Source of the DNA: a virus
Virus record (IMG/VR): IMGVR_UViG_3300034374_008628
Coordinates: 1-25,956 of that record
DNA: 25,956 nt
Strand: one strand, 5' to 3'
Under the pieces are notes generated by a model. It was not told the origin of the DNA. It was given only the letters and a program-made list of their open reading frames with translations, and made no database searches. Every line of letters begins with the position of its first letter. Within the stretch, counting starts at the first letter, position 1. A program made the translations under genes and the position numbers. Positions 12,369-21,799 of the stretch are shown here, in pieces.

Positions 12369-12796
12369 TTATCCTAGCGAGCATTTACGGTGGACATATC
12401 ACTCACAGCTGTGGAGTTGAGGATGGTGTGGACCACTGGGGCTGCTTTAAACCTGTAGAAAAAGCTCGCTGGGCTATACTTTGTTATAAATGTCTAGGTA
12501 GTGGGATAATTGATGGACAACTTTGCACCGAATGTGAAGGACGTAAATCAATACCCCAAGACCGCTGCCCCCACTCTACGAATACACGAACATGTGAAAG
12601 ACTATTCAGGGCAATAGCCTTGTTTAAAGAGCATGGTATTTTGCCCCAAGAAGGTGGTACCCTAAATCAGTCTATTTTATTAGTAAATGGATTAAATATC
12701 GTTGAAGTTGTACTCTCTGTGCTTGATAAAGTTAAAAAAGAAAAAGCAGAGGCTATGAAACAACTGGCAGCGAAAGCCCCCAAAGTAGGTAGATAA
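12365..12796 (+). CDS. Frameshift extension of the tail assembly chaperone (GT-type product)
   Basis: A -1 slip at 12359-12365 joins the 133-residue short form to 143 more residues, giving a 276-residue fusion. The junction frame has no stop between 12365 and 12428. The extension carries a zinc-ribbon-like motif, CYKCLGSG then CTECEG (Cys173/176 and 187/190 of the fusion), like half of a DnaJ zinc finger. A possible third pair is Cys-Pro-His...Cys, and a helical tail rich in Lys and Ala follows. The extension should bind the tape measure, whose gene begins in the overlapping TAATG. A separate gene starting at GTG 12428 is possible but less likely. Confidence 0.83.
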   Translation, partial: LIILASIYGGHITHSCGVEDGVDHWGCFKPVEKARWAILCYKCLGSGIIDGQLCTECEGRKSIPQDRCPHSTNTRTCERLFRAIALFKEHGILPQEGGTLNQSILLVNGLNIVEVVLSVLDKVKKEKAEAMKQLAAKAPKVGR

Positions 12797-15700
12797 TGGC
12801 AAAAGGCATAGTGATTCCAATACGAATCAAACAGGTGGGTGAAGCTGCCCTAAAACGCATGGGTAAAGACTTTGATGCTCTATCAGATAAAGCTAAGAAA
12901 AATAGTAAAGTATTCGAAGAATTAAATAAAAGCCTAAAGTCGGCAAGTTTTGCCTTCGGTGGCACCAGTACGTCTATTGCTGGCTTTACTATGGGTATGG
13001 GCTCAATAGCTAAGGTGTCAGGCACTGCCGCTTTAGGGTTGATGGTAGCCGTTAAGGCAGTTAAGCTACTTACGGATACCATGGTGGCAGCTACTAAAAC
13101 TGGTGCTGAGTTTGAATCAACAATAAGTAATTTACAAGCACAGGGTGGTTTATCAACCGACAAGATAGCTGAGTTAAGTGTTGTAATCCGAGAGCTCGGT
13201 GCTTCCACTAAATTCACAGCCACAGAAGTAGCTAAAGGTGCTACTGAGTTGGCTAAGATGGGTAAAAGCTCTGAAGAGATATCTAAGATGCTGCCAGCTA
13301 TAACTGGTTTTGCAGCTGCAGTAGGTACTGACTTTACTACAGCCTCGACCACTGCTGTTAATATAATGAATCAATTTGGCTTAGAGGCTGAAAATACACA
13401 GGTTGTTGTAGACTTTATGTCGAACTCTTTTAGGTCTTCAGCACTAGATATTGGTAAATTTAGCACCATAATGGGCTATGTTGGACCTATTGCTGCTTCA
13501 ACCGGTAACTCGTTAGAAGAAACAGCCACGGCTGCTGGTCTATTGGCAGACGCAGGTTTCAAAGCTTCTAAAGTTGGTACTGGTCTTAGAACTATTATGT
13601 TAGAGCTAGGTGACGCTGGCTCTAAGGCTAGTAAACTAATAAGCGAACAAGCCAAAGCACAAGGAGTTGTTGAATCAACTTCACTGTCCCTTGGTCAGAA
13701 ATTAAAAATACTTAAAGACTCTTATGTAGATGCTACTGTAGCTACCGACATTTTTGGCAAACGAGCTGCAGCGCAGTCTTTGGTTTTAATCAATGCTGGG
13801 CAGAGATATGATGAGCTTGCCAAGAAGATAAGTAACTACGAAAAGGCTTCTGAAGAAATGGCAGCTACTCAATTAGATAACGTAGCAGGTGCTTTCACCA
13901 TACTAAAATCGGTGACCGATAATGCACTACTAAGTTTATTTGAAGGCTTTGGTCCTACTTTACAAAACGGTATAGAGAACACATCAAGACTGGTAAACGA
14001 TGTAGCCTTTGCTATAGAAGGTGCAGTGGAGCGTAGTGAGCACTGGGTAACTGCCTTTGACATAGTATTGGAAACGGCTATACGTGTTTTTAGAACTATC
14101 ATTGCTTCTCTAAATGAAGTAGCGGCTATTGTAGATGTAGTAACTAACAGCCTTCAGTATGCGTGGAGACAGACGTTCGGTAGAATCCTAGATGACGCAA
14201 TTAGAATTTATAACAAGATACCATTTTTTAATGAGATTGAAAACATTGACAGCATAGAACAGTATGCTGACGATGTGAGTGCTGTATGGGATAGACTATA
14301 TGAAGCTTCCGTAAACGTACAACAGGCTATGGGTATTGCCGAAGAGGACAGCTTGATAGCACGTAGTGAAGCTAATGGAAGGTACTACGATAAAGCTATC
14401 ACCGATAGAATTAATTTTGGTGCAGCTAGTTTAAAAGTTATAAAAAAGAACGGTGAGCTTATTTCCGATTTTCAGTCTCAGATGAATGAGGACGAACTGA
14501 CGGATTTAGAAAAGAAACAACTCACCGAGCGCACTAATTTACAGGTGGCTTTAAAACAACAAGAAGCTGATTTAACAGACCATTATGATGAAAGACTACG
14601 AATAGTAGAAGCTGCCGGTGACTCGGGTGCTTTACAGGCTCTTAGAACTCAACAAGCTAGAGAGCTTAAAGCTATTCAAGAGCAGAATGGACGTGTACTT
14701 ACTGCTCAAACAGAGCTGCACAAGAAGCAAGGCGAGCTAGATGAAAAACGTAGACAACGCAGAGAGCGTGCTGTTGAGAAGGCCATAGCTGATTGGAAGC
14801 GATTACAGGAAGCTATTAACAACCTAGAGATACCTGATGAGGGATTATTATCCACGAATCAATGGTCTAAAAAGTTCGCAGAGATTAGAAGCACTTTTAA
14901 GAAAGAGTCGGATAAACTAATTGACCAAATAGGACAAGCAATGGAGAAAGGTGCTGGTTCTAAAAAGCTAGAAGCTGCTTTAGATAAACTGTACACTGTT
15001 TTGGACAGTAAAACTAAAATATTTTGGTCGAAAATGGATTCAGCATGGTCTGGATTTATGTCCTCAGCTCAATCTATCATAGATAAGAATCTCCCCTCAT
15101 TTGCAAAGAAGATGACCAACCCTTTCATGGAGGTAGTTGAAGAGCTTGAAGAGATGGAAGTTTTCATGTCAGGTTTTCTAGGCGATATGCGAGACCCTTT
15201 TGAATCTATAAAATTGGATATGTTTACTAGAATGCATCAAGAGCGTAAGAAGGCTATCGAAGCTGAACAAGACTTGAGAGGAGAGTTGATGGACAGCGTC
15301 TCTTCCTATACCGAACATGAAAAAGCACTTAACGCTATAGGACGAGAATACCGCAAGTTGGCCCGTGATGCTGCAGATGCTTTGGGTGTTAATGAAGCTA
15401 CAGATGCAAGAAATAACAGCCAGGCCACTATAGCTTTACTAAAGGCTAGAAAAGATATAATCGACCAAACTGTGTCTAGTCTTGATGAAGTGATTTTAAA
15501 ATCCAAAGCCAACTTGGAAGTGCAGAAAGAGGGTACTGCAGAATACCGCAGGACTGAAGCCCATATAGCTGATGCTGTATCTAGAAGAGGAGAATTGGCT
15601 AAAAAAGGTAAAGAGATACTAGAAGACATGGAGGAAGAGTTCTCTATTTTAGCAGTCTCTGAAGAGCTTCTAAAAGCCAGAACTTCGAATATGGACGAAT

Positions 15701-16902
15701 ATCTAGTAAGATTACGCCAGGCAAGACAGCTAGAACTGGATAGGTTAAACATAGCACAAGAAAGAGCTAAAACTACTTTTGAAGTAGAACTTCAAGCTGC
15801 TGACCCTACAAATGTCAAAGCTCAGTTGGATAAAGCCAATAACTTATTTGAGCAGGCATATAACGCTCGTGCTGAGTTTATCATGCAGAATTATACTGAT
15901 ATTGATGAACGTCAAAAACTACTACAAGAAGCTCAAGCTGTTCGAGACCAAGAACTGGATAGGTTAAAAAGAGCACGGGAAAGAGCTAAAGCTACTTTTG
16001 AAATAGAGCTATCTGCTGCTGACCCTAAAAATTTCAAAGCTCAGTTGGATAAAGCCAATAACTTAGTTGAACAGTCCTATAACGATCGCACCGAGTTCAT
16101 CATGCAGAACTATGCTGACCTTGATGAACGTCAAAGACTACTACAGGAAGCTCAAGCTGTTCGAGAACAAGAGTCTCTTATGGCTAGTGTCAACCAGTAT
16201 GCTACATGGGGTGATACAGTAGCTGGATATCTAAATCAAGCCTTATCTTTACAAAGCCAATTGGCTGATGCCGAAAGAAGCCGTATTGAACGTAGACTTG
16301 AAGACGAGAAAGGAGCTATCAAACGCTTAGAAAAACTAGGTACTATTAGTGCTCGTACAGCTGCTCAACGTGAAGAGAAAGCCACTCAACAAGCAAGAGC
16401 TAGACAAGAAGAAATTTTTGAAAGCCAAAAACGCATAGCCAAGATGCAGGCCCTAATTAATGGTGCTGTAGCTGTAACCAAGGCTTTCGCAGACTATGGC
16501 TGGCCTGTCGGTGCTGTAATTGGAGCTACTGTGGCTGGACTAACTGCAGCTCAAGTCGGTGTAATTGATTCCCAACAATTCGCTACAGGGGGTTTCCCGG
16601 CTGGTGCTAACGCCAACGTGACAATGAATGAACGTGGTCAAGAGTCAATTTTGAACGCTTCAGCTACTTCACGTTTAGGTAGACGAGCTATTGAGGACTT
16701 AAACGCAGGTAGAAGCGTAGACTTTAGTACTGGTAGTAAAGTTGACACCAATGCTTCAAGCTCACCAACATTTATCTACAGTCCTTCGCACACGTTCAAC
16801 ACCAGCTCACAAGACACGGATATCTTTGCAGCACTTGAGCAGGATAGAGAAAAGTTCAGTGAGTTTATTAACGACACACGCTCAAGAGGTTATGCAGTAT
16901 GA
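12796..16902 (+). CDS. Tail tape measure protein
   Basis: This 1368-residue protein sets tail length and is the longest complete gene here. The N-terminal third (about residues 95-330) is the TP901-type tape measure region (helices with GASTKFTATEVAKGATELAKMG, then AAGLLADAGFKASKVGTGLR). Long coiled coils rich in Glu, Lys, Gln and Arg follow. A hydrophobic segment near the C-terminus (GAVAVTKAFADYGWPVGAVI) could cross the host membrane at ejection. The C-terminus has the usual ATGG...NERGQESI block. A 73-residue tandem duplication lies at residues 980-1125. The start overlaps the previous stop (TAATG), and the end overlaps the next start (ATGA). At about 1.5 angstrom per residue this suggests a tail near 200 nm. 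Confidence 0.95.
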   Translation: MAKGIVIPIRIKQVGEAALKRMGKDFDALSDKAKKNSKVFEELNKSLKSASFAFGGTSTSIAGFTMGMGSIAKVSGTAALGLMVAVKAVKLLTDTMVAATKTGAEFESTISNLQAQGGLSTDKIAELSVVIRELGASTKFTATEVAKGATELAKMGKSSEEISKMLPAITGFAAAVGTDFTTASTTAVNIMNQFGLEAENTQVVVDFMSNSFRSSALDIGKFSTIMGYVGPIAASTGNSLEETATAAGLLADAGFKASKVGTGLRTIMLELGDAGSKASKLISEQAKAQGVVESTSLSLGQKLKILKDSYVDATVATDIFGKRAAAQSLVLINAGQRYDELAKKISNYEKASEEMAATQLDNVAGAFTILKSVTDNALLSLFEGFGPTLQNGIENTSRLVNDVAFAIEGAVERSEHWVTAFDIVLETAIRVFRTIIASLNEVAAIVDVVTNSLQYAWRQTFGRILDDAIRIYNKIPFFNEIENIDSIEQYADDVSAVWDRLYEASVNVQQAMGIAEEDSLIARSEANGRYYDKAITDRINFGAASLKVIKKNGELISDFQSQMNEDELTDLEKKQLTERTNLQVALKQQEADLTDHYDERLRIVEAAGDSGALQALRTQQARELKAIQEQNGRVLTAQTELHKKQGELDEKRRQRRERAVEKAIADWKRLQEAINNLEIPDEGLLSTNQWSKKFAEIRSTFKKESDKLIDQIGQAMEKGAGSKKLEAALDKLYTVLDSKTKIFWSKMDSAWSGFMSSAQSIIDKNLPSFAKKMTNPFMEVVEELEEMEVFMSGFLGDMRDPFESIKLDMFTRMHQERKKAIEAEQDLRGELMDSVSSYTEHEKALNAIGREYRKLARDAADALGVNEATDARNNSQATIALLKARKDIIDQTVSSLDEVILKSKANLEVQKEGTAEYRRTEAHIADAVSRRGELAKKGKEILEDMEEEFSILAVSEELLKARTSNMDEYLVRLRQARQLELDRLNIAQERAKTTFEVELQAADPTNVKAQLDKANNLFEQAYNARAEFIMQNYTDIDERQKLLQEAQAVRDQELDRLKRARERAKATFEIELSAADPKNFKAQLDKANNLVEQSYNDRTEFIMQNYADLDERQRLLQEAQAVREQESLMASVNQYATWGDTVAGYLNQALSLQSQLADAERSRIERRLEDEKGAIKRLEKLGTISARTAAQREEKATQQARARQEEIFESQKRIAKMQALINGAVAVTKAFADYGWPVGAVIGATVAGLTAAQVGVIDSQQFATGGFPAGANANVTMNERGQESILNASATSRLGRRAIEDLNAGRSVDFSTGSKVDTNASSSPTFIYSPSHTFNTSSQDTDIFAALEQDREKFSEFINDTRSRGYAV
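15733..16170 (+). repeat. 219-bp in-frame tandem duplication within the tape measure gene
   Basis: Two consecutive copies run 15733-15951 and 15952-16170, each encoding 73 residues. Both begin ELDRL, continue through ATFE.EL.AADP and KAQLDKANNL, and end LLQEAQAVR. Differences are scattered and mostly conservative, so the duplication is not brand new. Each extra copy would lengthen the tail by roughly 10 nm. Confidence 0.93.
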
Positions 16903-17300
16903 GTAGATTTACAATAGCTCCTGAGGCTACACCTAACACTCCTATCAATTTGACGGAGTGTTTAGCTGTGGCTATTCCTATAGAGTACGAGCTGGACACA
17001 GCAGGGTACACCGTTCAAAGAGATAACGGCACTTATGGTGTCGGTACTTTTGCTGACCGCACTTCAAACCCAGAGACTCGCCTAGCTGGGATGAAAATTA
17101 CTGCTAGTGAAGCTGACGCTGGACTGCTACAACGGTTTATGTTTAATAACGAAAGGTTTTACTTAAAGCTAGATAATATGGATATTTTCCTAAATAACTC
17201 GGCTGGAGTAAACCAACTAGTTCGGAAAAAAGGTCTAAAGCTTTCACAACGTAAGCTCCAAAAAATTTGGGACCTAACACTTGAGGTTGAATTGATATGA
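16899..17300 (+). CDS. Small distal tail protein
   Basis: This 133-residue, beta-rich protein is coupled by ATGA overlap to both the tape measure and the next gene. The stretch DAGLLQRFMFNNERFYLKLDN followed by an ending WDLTLEVELI resembles the first 130 residues of the next protein in layout. The two may be related tail-tip domains of the distal tail (Dit-like) sort. The position right after the tape measure fits a baseplate or tail-tip component. The exact family was not recognised. Confidence 0.72.
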   Translation: MSRFTIAPEATPNTPINLTECLAVAIPIEYELDTAGYTVQRDNGTYGVGTFADRTSNPETRLAGMKITASEADAGLLQRFMFNNERFYLKLDNMDIFLNNSAGVNQLVRKKGLKLSQRKLQKIWDLTLEVELI

Positions 17301-18940
17301 TTTTTAATGACTATATTGCGGATAAGAGTTTTAATGTACTCCTAGACTCTATAAATGCTGGAGACCAGACACAGGAGTCTAGCGATGTGACTTTAACTTA
17401 TCTCGATGGGGGTAAGGATGAAATACGTTTTGGCTCAAGAAAAAGAGTAGCATCTTCCTTCAGAATAGTCGATTTAACCCATGATGAGTTTATAGCTCTT
17501 AATGACTGGCTACAAGCTAACTTAGCGGATAGGCTTACTATCACGCAAGACAATAACGAACTACCTTTTGGGCCTGCTTGGAACACTCCTGAGCTTTATA
17601 TAGAAGTAGTTGAAGCTATTCCTATTGGAGAAGAGCGATATAGCCAAGGACGTAACCAATTTGCTATTGAAATTAAGTCAATACTTTTAGGTGACGAAGA
17701 CGGTGACATCAATGTCACAGACGACAGTATTTACGACTATGCGGTAGAAGTACAACTCAGTGTTGGCTCTACAGACTACTATGCGAACACAAGCGCTGAG
17801 CTACCAGTAACAGCTCAGCCGGGTGAGACGGTATATCTACATAATGTAAACGGAGCTGACCCTGCTTTAGGCGAATATATCCGTAATGTAATTTTAATTT
17901 GGCTAGATGATGGTATCAACCCAGCTGGTTGGATTCAAGAATTCCCATTAAATGAAAATGAAGTAGACTTTTGGCTAGAGACTGAGGCTGACATGCCTTA
18001 TGTTAACTCAACCTTTATGAAGAAAGGGATGACTCGTTGGATACAAGATACCAGAGAGTATCAAATCTATGATGACGAGTTCCTACTAAACCCAGCTTAC
18101 CAAAACCCTTTGCAATGGTCAACTTTAGACAAAGACCCTCACTGGGACGTGCCTCAGTATAAAAGATACGTGGCCAACGTAGCCGAAGAAGGTTTAAAGA
18201 ACGGTAAGTTTTGGTGGAGTGCTTTTGCTGACCAGCCTACAAGACCGTTTACTGGTGTGGCTGAGTTTAACCCAGCTCCTGAGTTTTATAAAAGTGGCTT
18301 GATAGCTAAAAATGGTTTAGATGCTCCTAACTTAAGTACAGCCATGGAGCAAGGACCCAGTATTGAAAAACTGGAAGGCTATACAGTTAAGCTTGATAAT
18401 AGTGACCGTTTTCATTGGAAAACTCTAGGCTTCAATTTCTTTGGAGCTCGTGTTAAGCTATACTATATTGACAAAACTAACCCACTGGATATTAAATACA
18501 TATTGGTACGTAGCGGTATCAACAGAACAAATAGTTTTGATTTCAATAACTATGTTTTCAATGTTGAGCCTGAGTTGGTTGAGTTTTTACAAAAACAGCT
18601 TCCAAGCACTACAGTAATTGAGACTATTGGCTCCACTAATGTTCAAGAGAACGAGTTCACTGGAGCCACTGTTCCAATGATTTATGGCTACTGGAGATAC
18701 GCTAAAACTTTACCCTACGCTCGTAAAAATACTAAGCGTTTCTTCTTAGTAGATGATGGCCCTAGAGGTCGAAAAACATACGACTCATTTACAATTAATA
18801 CCTTTGAAGAAGGTGGAGATTATCCCCAAAGTGGAGCATGGTCTTCGGGAATCAACGTTATCGAAAGTACTGTCTATGACTATGATAATGAAGTTTGGTT
18901 AGCTCTAAATACTTTTAGTAATAGTACGACACCGTACTAA
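17297..18940 (+). CDS. Large distal tail protein, possibly the N-terminal part of a split tail hub
   Basis: This 547-residue protein has a Dit-like N-terminal domain (about residues 1-130, with DLTHDEFIALNDWLQANL and NQFAIEIKSILL). It continues into a long beta- and aromatic-rich region (for example EFPLNENEVDFWLETEAD). It overlaps the previous gene (ATGA). The stop at 18938-18940 is followed at once, in another frame, by residues that read as a smooth continuation (NFLGPFDNAKTFALAF), with no ribosome binding site in between. It may therefore be the first part of one tail protein of about 1,490 residues. Its role is probably at the tail tip in host contact. Confidence 0.75.
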   Translation: MIFNDYIADKSFNVLLDSINAGDQTQESSDVTLTYLDGGKDEIRFGSRKRVASSFRIVDLTHDEFIALNDWLQANLADRLTITQDNNELPFGPAWNTPELYIEVVEAIPIGEERYSQGRNQFAIEIKSILLGDEDGDINVTDDSIYDYAVEVQLSVGSTDYYANTSAELPVTAQPGETVYLHNVNGADPALGEYIRNVILIWLDDGINPAGWIQEFPLNENEVDFWLETEADMPYVNSTFMKKGMTRWIQDTREYQIYDDEFLLNPAYQNPLQWSTLDKDPHWDVPQYKRYVANVAEEGLKNGKFWWSAFADQPTRPFTGVAEFNPAPEFYKSGLIAKNGLDAPNLSTAMEQGPSIEKLEGYTVKLDNSDRFHWKTLGFNFFGARVKLYYIDKTNPLDIKYILVRSGINRTNSFDFNNYVFNVEPELVEFLQKQLPSTTVIETIGSTNVQENEFTGATVPMIYGYWRYAKTLPYARKNTKRFFLVDDGPRGRKTYDSFTINTFEEGGDYPQSGAWSSGINVIESTVYDYDNEVWLALNTFSNSTTPY

Positions 18941-18977
18941 TTTCCTAGGACCATTTGACAATGCTAAGACCTTTGCT

Positions 18978-21785
18978 TTGGCTTTCACAGGGGCTGGTTA
19001 TGCCGGTGGACCTAATGTGCCTAAGATTCGTGGGCTTACCAATGGTGGTAAAGTATTTGGTAAGTTATTAGGCTCTGACGAGCTGTTTACACTACAATCC
19101 GATAATTGGAACGGGTGGACACCTCAATTCAATCCTTTCTCAACCATACGAGATGAAGCTTATTGGTTAGTTAAAGAGTCAGACCTACCAACAACTCCAG
19201 AAGAAGTTATAGGGCTACCTATAAGTGCTTGGCAAGTAGAGTGGGGCACTATCCACGATAGTGAGCTTCTTTATGACTACTACGGTAGCCAGAACCCTAT
19301 AGTCTACAAATTCGAGTCTGACTTAAATGATTACGTTGATACTACACCAGCTTTGTTTAAAGACGTATTTGGTGCACGTTTTGGTGGGCAAAACGGCTTT
19401 GACAGTGGCAGTGGAGTTATTGAGCATAATGCGATGAAGATAAACGACCTCGCCAACTTTGCGCTAGTAAACGCTACGACCTTCGAGACTACGTCTTTTG
19501 AGGCTGTGCCTGCTACGGGGGATGATTATGCTACAGCCACCTTTGAGACCTATGAGAGTGAGGACCCTACTTTTGCTTATAATTCCACGCAAGGGCCTCC
19601 TAACCCTATATTAACTCGTTTCTTTGATTATCCCCTATTGAATAACCCTTTACCTATAACTTATTTAAGACTAGCTGCTTTTAATGAGAGCGACTATGCT
19701 ACATGGTATGCAAACGAATTAGCAACAAATCCGTCTTTTGCGGGCTCTTTTTACACTAGTGTACATGTCTCAAACAATGTCACCGTATGGCAACGTGTTC
19801 CGAATAGCCAACAAACTCCTATCGTTGTAGCTCAGGGGACTTCTGGAAATTCTACACCTGGTCAAAATGTAAATATCCAACAATTTAGGGACGCTAGACC
19901 TTATGGTATCGTAAACCCTACTGCTGCACTCCACAGAGCTACACACTGGGCTGGTGGACAGCTAAACCTTCGAGATGAAGGTATAGGTGTCAGCATGTAC
20001 TATCCATTTAGTGAAGAAATTTACGAAAAGCTTAAAGGTCAGACGGATGTTAAAATACTTACATCCCTCCTTGTTCAAATGAATAGAGGGCAGCGTAAAG
20101 ACGTACCGTTAACTATGACTGTAATTTTAGTGCATAAGGAAAACCCAACTGCCAATATTACAATAAACAGAGCATGGTTCGAGCAGTCGGATGGCTATGG
20201 AAACGTAATGCCTTTCGTATTCAATAATCTACCTAATGGGGTAACTGGTGGTAGTGATACACTCTATAATTGGCCCGATTTAAACACTAAGGTAGATACA
20301 GGTGTAGAGATTGAGAGCTACTTTTATCCAGGAGCCACTGACACTATGCAGGTATTTGCTGGGCAGGACCAATTTGGAACCCTACCCGATAGCTTATTTG
20401 ACCCTGACAACTACGTGTTCGAAGACTATGATGGTATTGAAATAATATTCAGAAATAAAGACGCTCAGAAGGCTGGAGCTATGGATATTATATTTGGCAA
20501 TAATGCCCCACAAGGCTGTGACTTAACGATGTATTTATTATCTAGCCAACAGGTTGAGATAAATAATGACGACTTATTTGTACAGACCACTGGACGCTAT
20601 AACCGTACATATAACCCAGCTGACCAGACTACCAGTAGTAAAATAATGGAGACTCCGGTTGAGTTGATTAACGATATCTATAGACAAGTGGTGCCTTCAC
20701 AAGTTATTACCAGCCAAAACATTACAAATGAGCCTAAATGGAGACTGCGTAAACAGGTTTTAGAAAATGAGTCTATGGGTTCTTTGGTTTTAGATGTTAC
20801 TAAACATGCGTGGGCTACTTTAGCTATTGACGAGACAGATGGCTTAGCACTTAAGTCACTTGACTATGAAGACTATGGAGTAGATGCGGATGCGTATTTC
20901 ACAGAAGCCAATATTCTAAAAACAACCAAAATGCCAGTGCAATATCGCAAGATGGAGAGTATTATTCGTGACTATACGTTTAACTTCCACAGAGATAGTG
21001 CTTCTGGCGATTTATGGAGAACTGTCACTGTTAAGTGGGATGATGTAACTCAGACTTTAAACATAAGTGGTTTTGAAGGACAGGATGCTGCCGGAACAAC
21101 TGAGGCTCGTACTCAGATGGCCCAGAGCTTACGCACTAGCCTAGAGCCTAAATTTCAACGCAGTGCTCAGTACTACAGCACAGCTGGCTATGGTAATTCA
21201 TTAGTGACAGATTTTGACTGGTGTTATGATGAACTAACCGACTTTAAAGACGGAGCAGTCCCAGCTGTAGAACAGCTCAGTGATTCCATGTATACGATGT
21301 TTAAGTTGATTGAGAAAACTATCCAATTTCATTTGTTTAATAGTTGGACAGTAGAATTTGATACTCACATTAAATATATCATAGACACTGACGAGGTGAC
21401 GAGTGGAAGACTGCGTATCGGGGACTATATTGATGTTAGAACATATCACCATTCGGACAATAACCCAATGCGTGGCTTTGTTAAAGCACTCAAGCCTAAC
21501 TTTTATAATGGTACAGTGAGAGTAGTTTTATTTTGCCCAGTACCTCCGGATGTGTATTTTGAGTTCTATGACCCATTATGGGATGGCGGAATAACTGATG
21601 AAAATTATGCGATTACTGATTATCAGCACTCAATTAATGCAGGAATTAAACCAGTCTACCCCTTTGCTGACCCAGTAGTTGAGGATACTTTCTCTGACGC
21701 AGGCAGTGGTGCCATAGACCCAAATGATTATACTTTTAATGACGGCTCAGTGGCTGACCCCCAGGACCCGAATATACCTTACTAG
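18978..21785 (+). CDS. Tail hub / minor tail protein (start uncertain, maybe joined to the preceding gene)
   Basis: The open frame runs from about 18909. The first usable start is TTG at 18978, without a Shine-Dalgarno, giving 935 residues. The C-terminal third has strands such as GRLRIGDYIDVRTYHH and a GFVKALKPNFYNGTVRVVLFCP block like those in phage tail hub proteins. An Asp/Pro-rich tail (DPNDYTFNDGSVADPQDP) follows. The poor start, together with the smooth protein continuity with the preceding gene, suggests a frame change (programmed or mutational) near 18938. A separate gene using TTG 18978 or GTG 19018 remains possible. Confidence 0.68.
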   Translation: MAFTGAGYAGGPNVPKIRGLTNGGKVFGKLLGSDELFTLQSDNWNGWTPQFNPFSTIRDEAYWLVKESDLPTTPEEVIGLPISAWQVEWGTIHDSELLYDYYGSQNPIVYKFESDLNDYVDTTPALFKDVFGARFGGQNGFDSGSGVIEHNAMKINDLANFALVNATTFETTSFEAVPATGDDYATATFETYESEDPTFAYNSTQGPPNPILTRFFDYPLLNNPLPITYLRLAAFNESDYATWYANELATNPSFAGSFYTSVHVSNNVTVWQRVPNSQQTPIVVAQGTSGNSTPGQNVNIQQFRDARPYGIVNPTAALHRATHWAGGQLNLRDEGIGVSMYYPFSEEIYEKLKGQTDVKILTSLLVQMNRGQRKDVPLTMTVILVHKENPTANITINRAWFEQSDGYGNVMPFVFNNLPNGVTGGSDTLYNWPDLNTKVDTGVEIESYFYPGATDTMQVFAGQDQFGTLPDSLFDPDNYVFEDYDGIEIIFRNKDAQKAGAMDIIFGNNAPQGCDLTMYLLSSQQVEINNDDLFVQTTGRYNRTYNPADQTTSSKIMETPVELINDIYRQVVPSQVITSQNITNEPKWRLRKQVLENESMGSLVLDVTKHAWATLAIDETDGLALKSLDYEDYGVDADAYFTEANILKTTKMPVQYRKMESIIRDYTFNFHRDSASGDLWRTVTVKWDDVTQTLNISGFEGQDAAGTTEARTQMAQSLRTSLEPKFQRSAQYYSTAGYGNSLVTDFDWCYDELTDFKDGAVPAVEQLSDSMYTMFKLIEKTIQFHLFNSWTVEFDTHIKYIIDTDEVTSGRLRIGDYIDVRTYHHSDNNPMRGFVKALKPNFYNGTVRVVLFCPVPPDVYFEFYDPLWDGGITDENYAITDYQHSINAGIKPVYPFADPVVEDTFSDAGSGAIDPNDYTFNDGSVADPQDPNIPY

Positions 21786-21799
21786 GTGGAGGACTATAG

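Noticed and set aside
12428-12796. An independent gene starting at GTG 12428
   Set aside because: The frame is open back to the slippery A AAA AAC at 12359-12365, directly before the chaperone stop. Position and layout match the conserved frameshift extension better than a separate gene.
12753-13352. 199-residue minus-strand frame opposite the tape measure gene
   Set aside because: It has a low-complexity Ala/Val/Ser/Pro composition and lies inside a strongly supported gene on the other strand, with no ribosome binding site. It is a shadow frame.
18961-19060. ATG at 18961 as the start of the tail hub gene
   Set aside because: It is in a different frame from the long open frame and meets a stop within a few dozen codons.
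21422-21436. GGACTATATTG inside the tail hub gene as a late promoter
   Set aside because: It lacks ACGG at the right spacing and the final A of the motif, and it lies well inside a gene.
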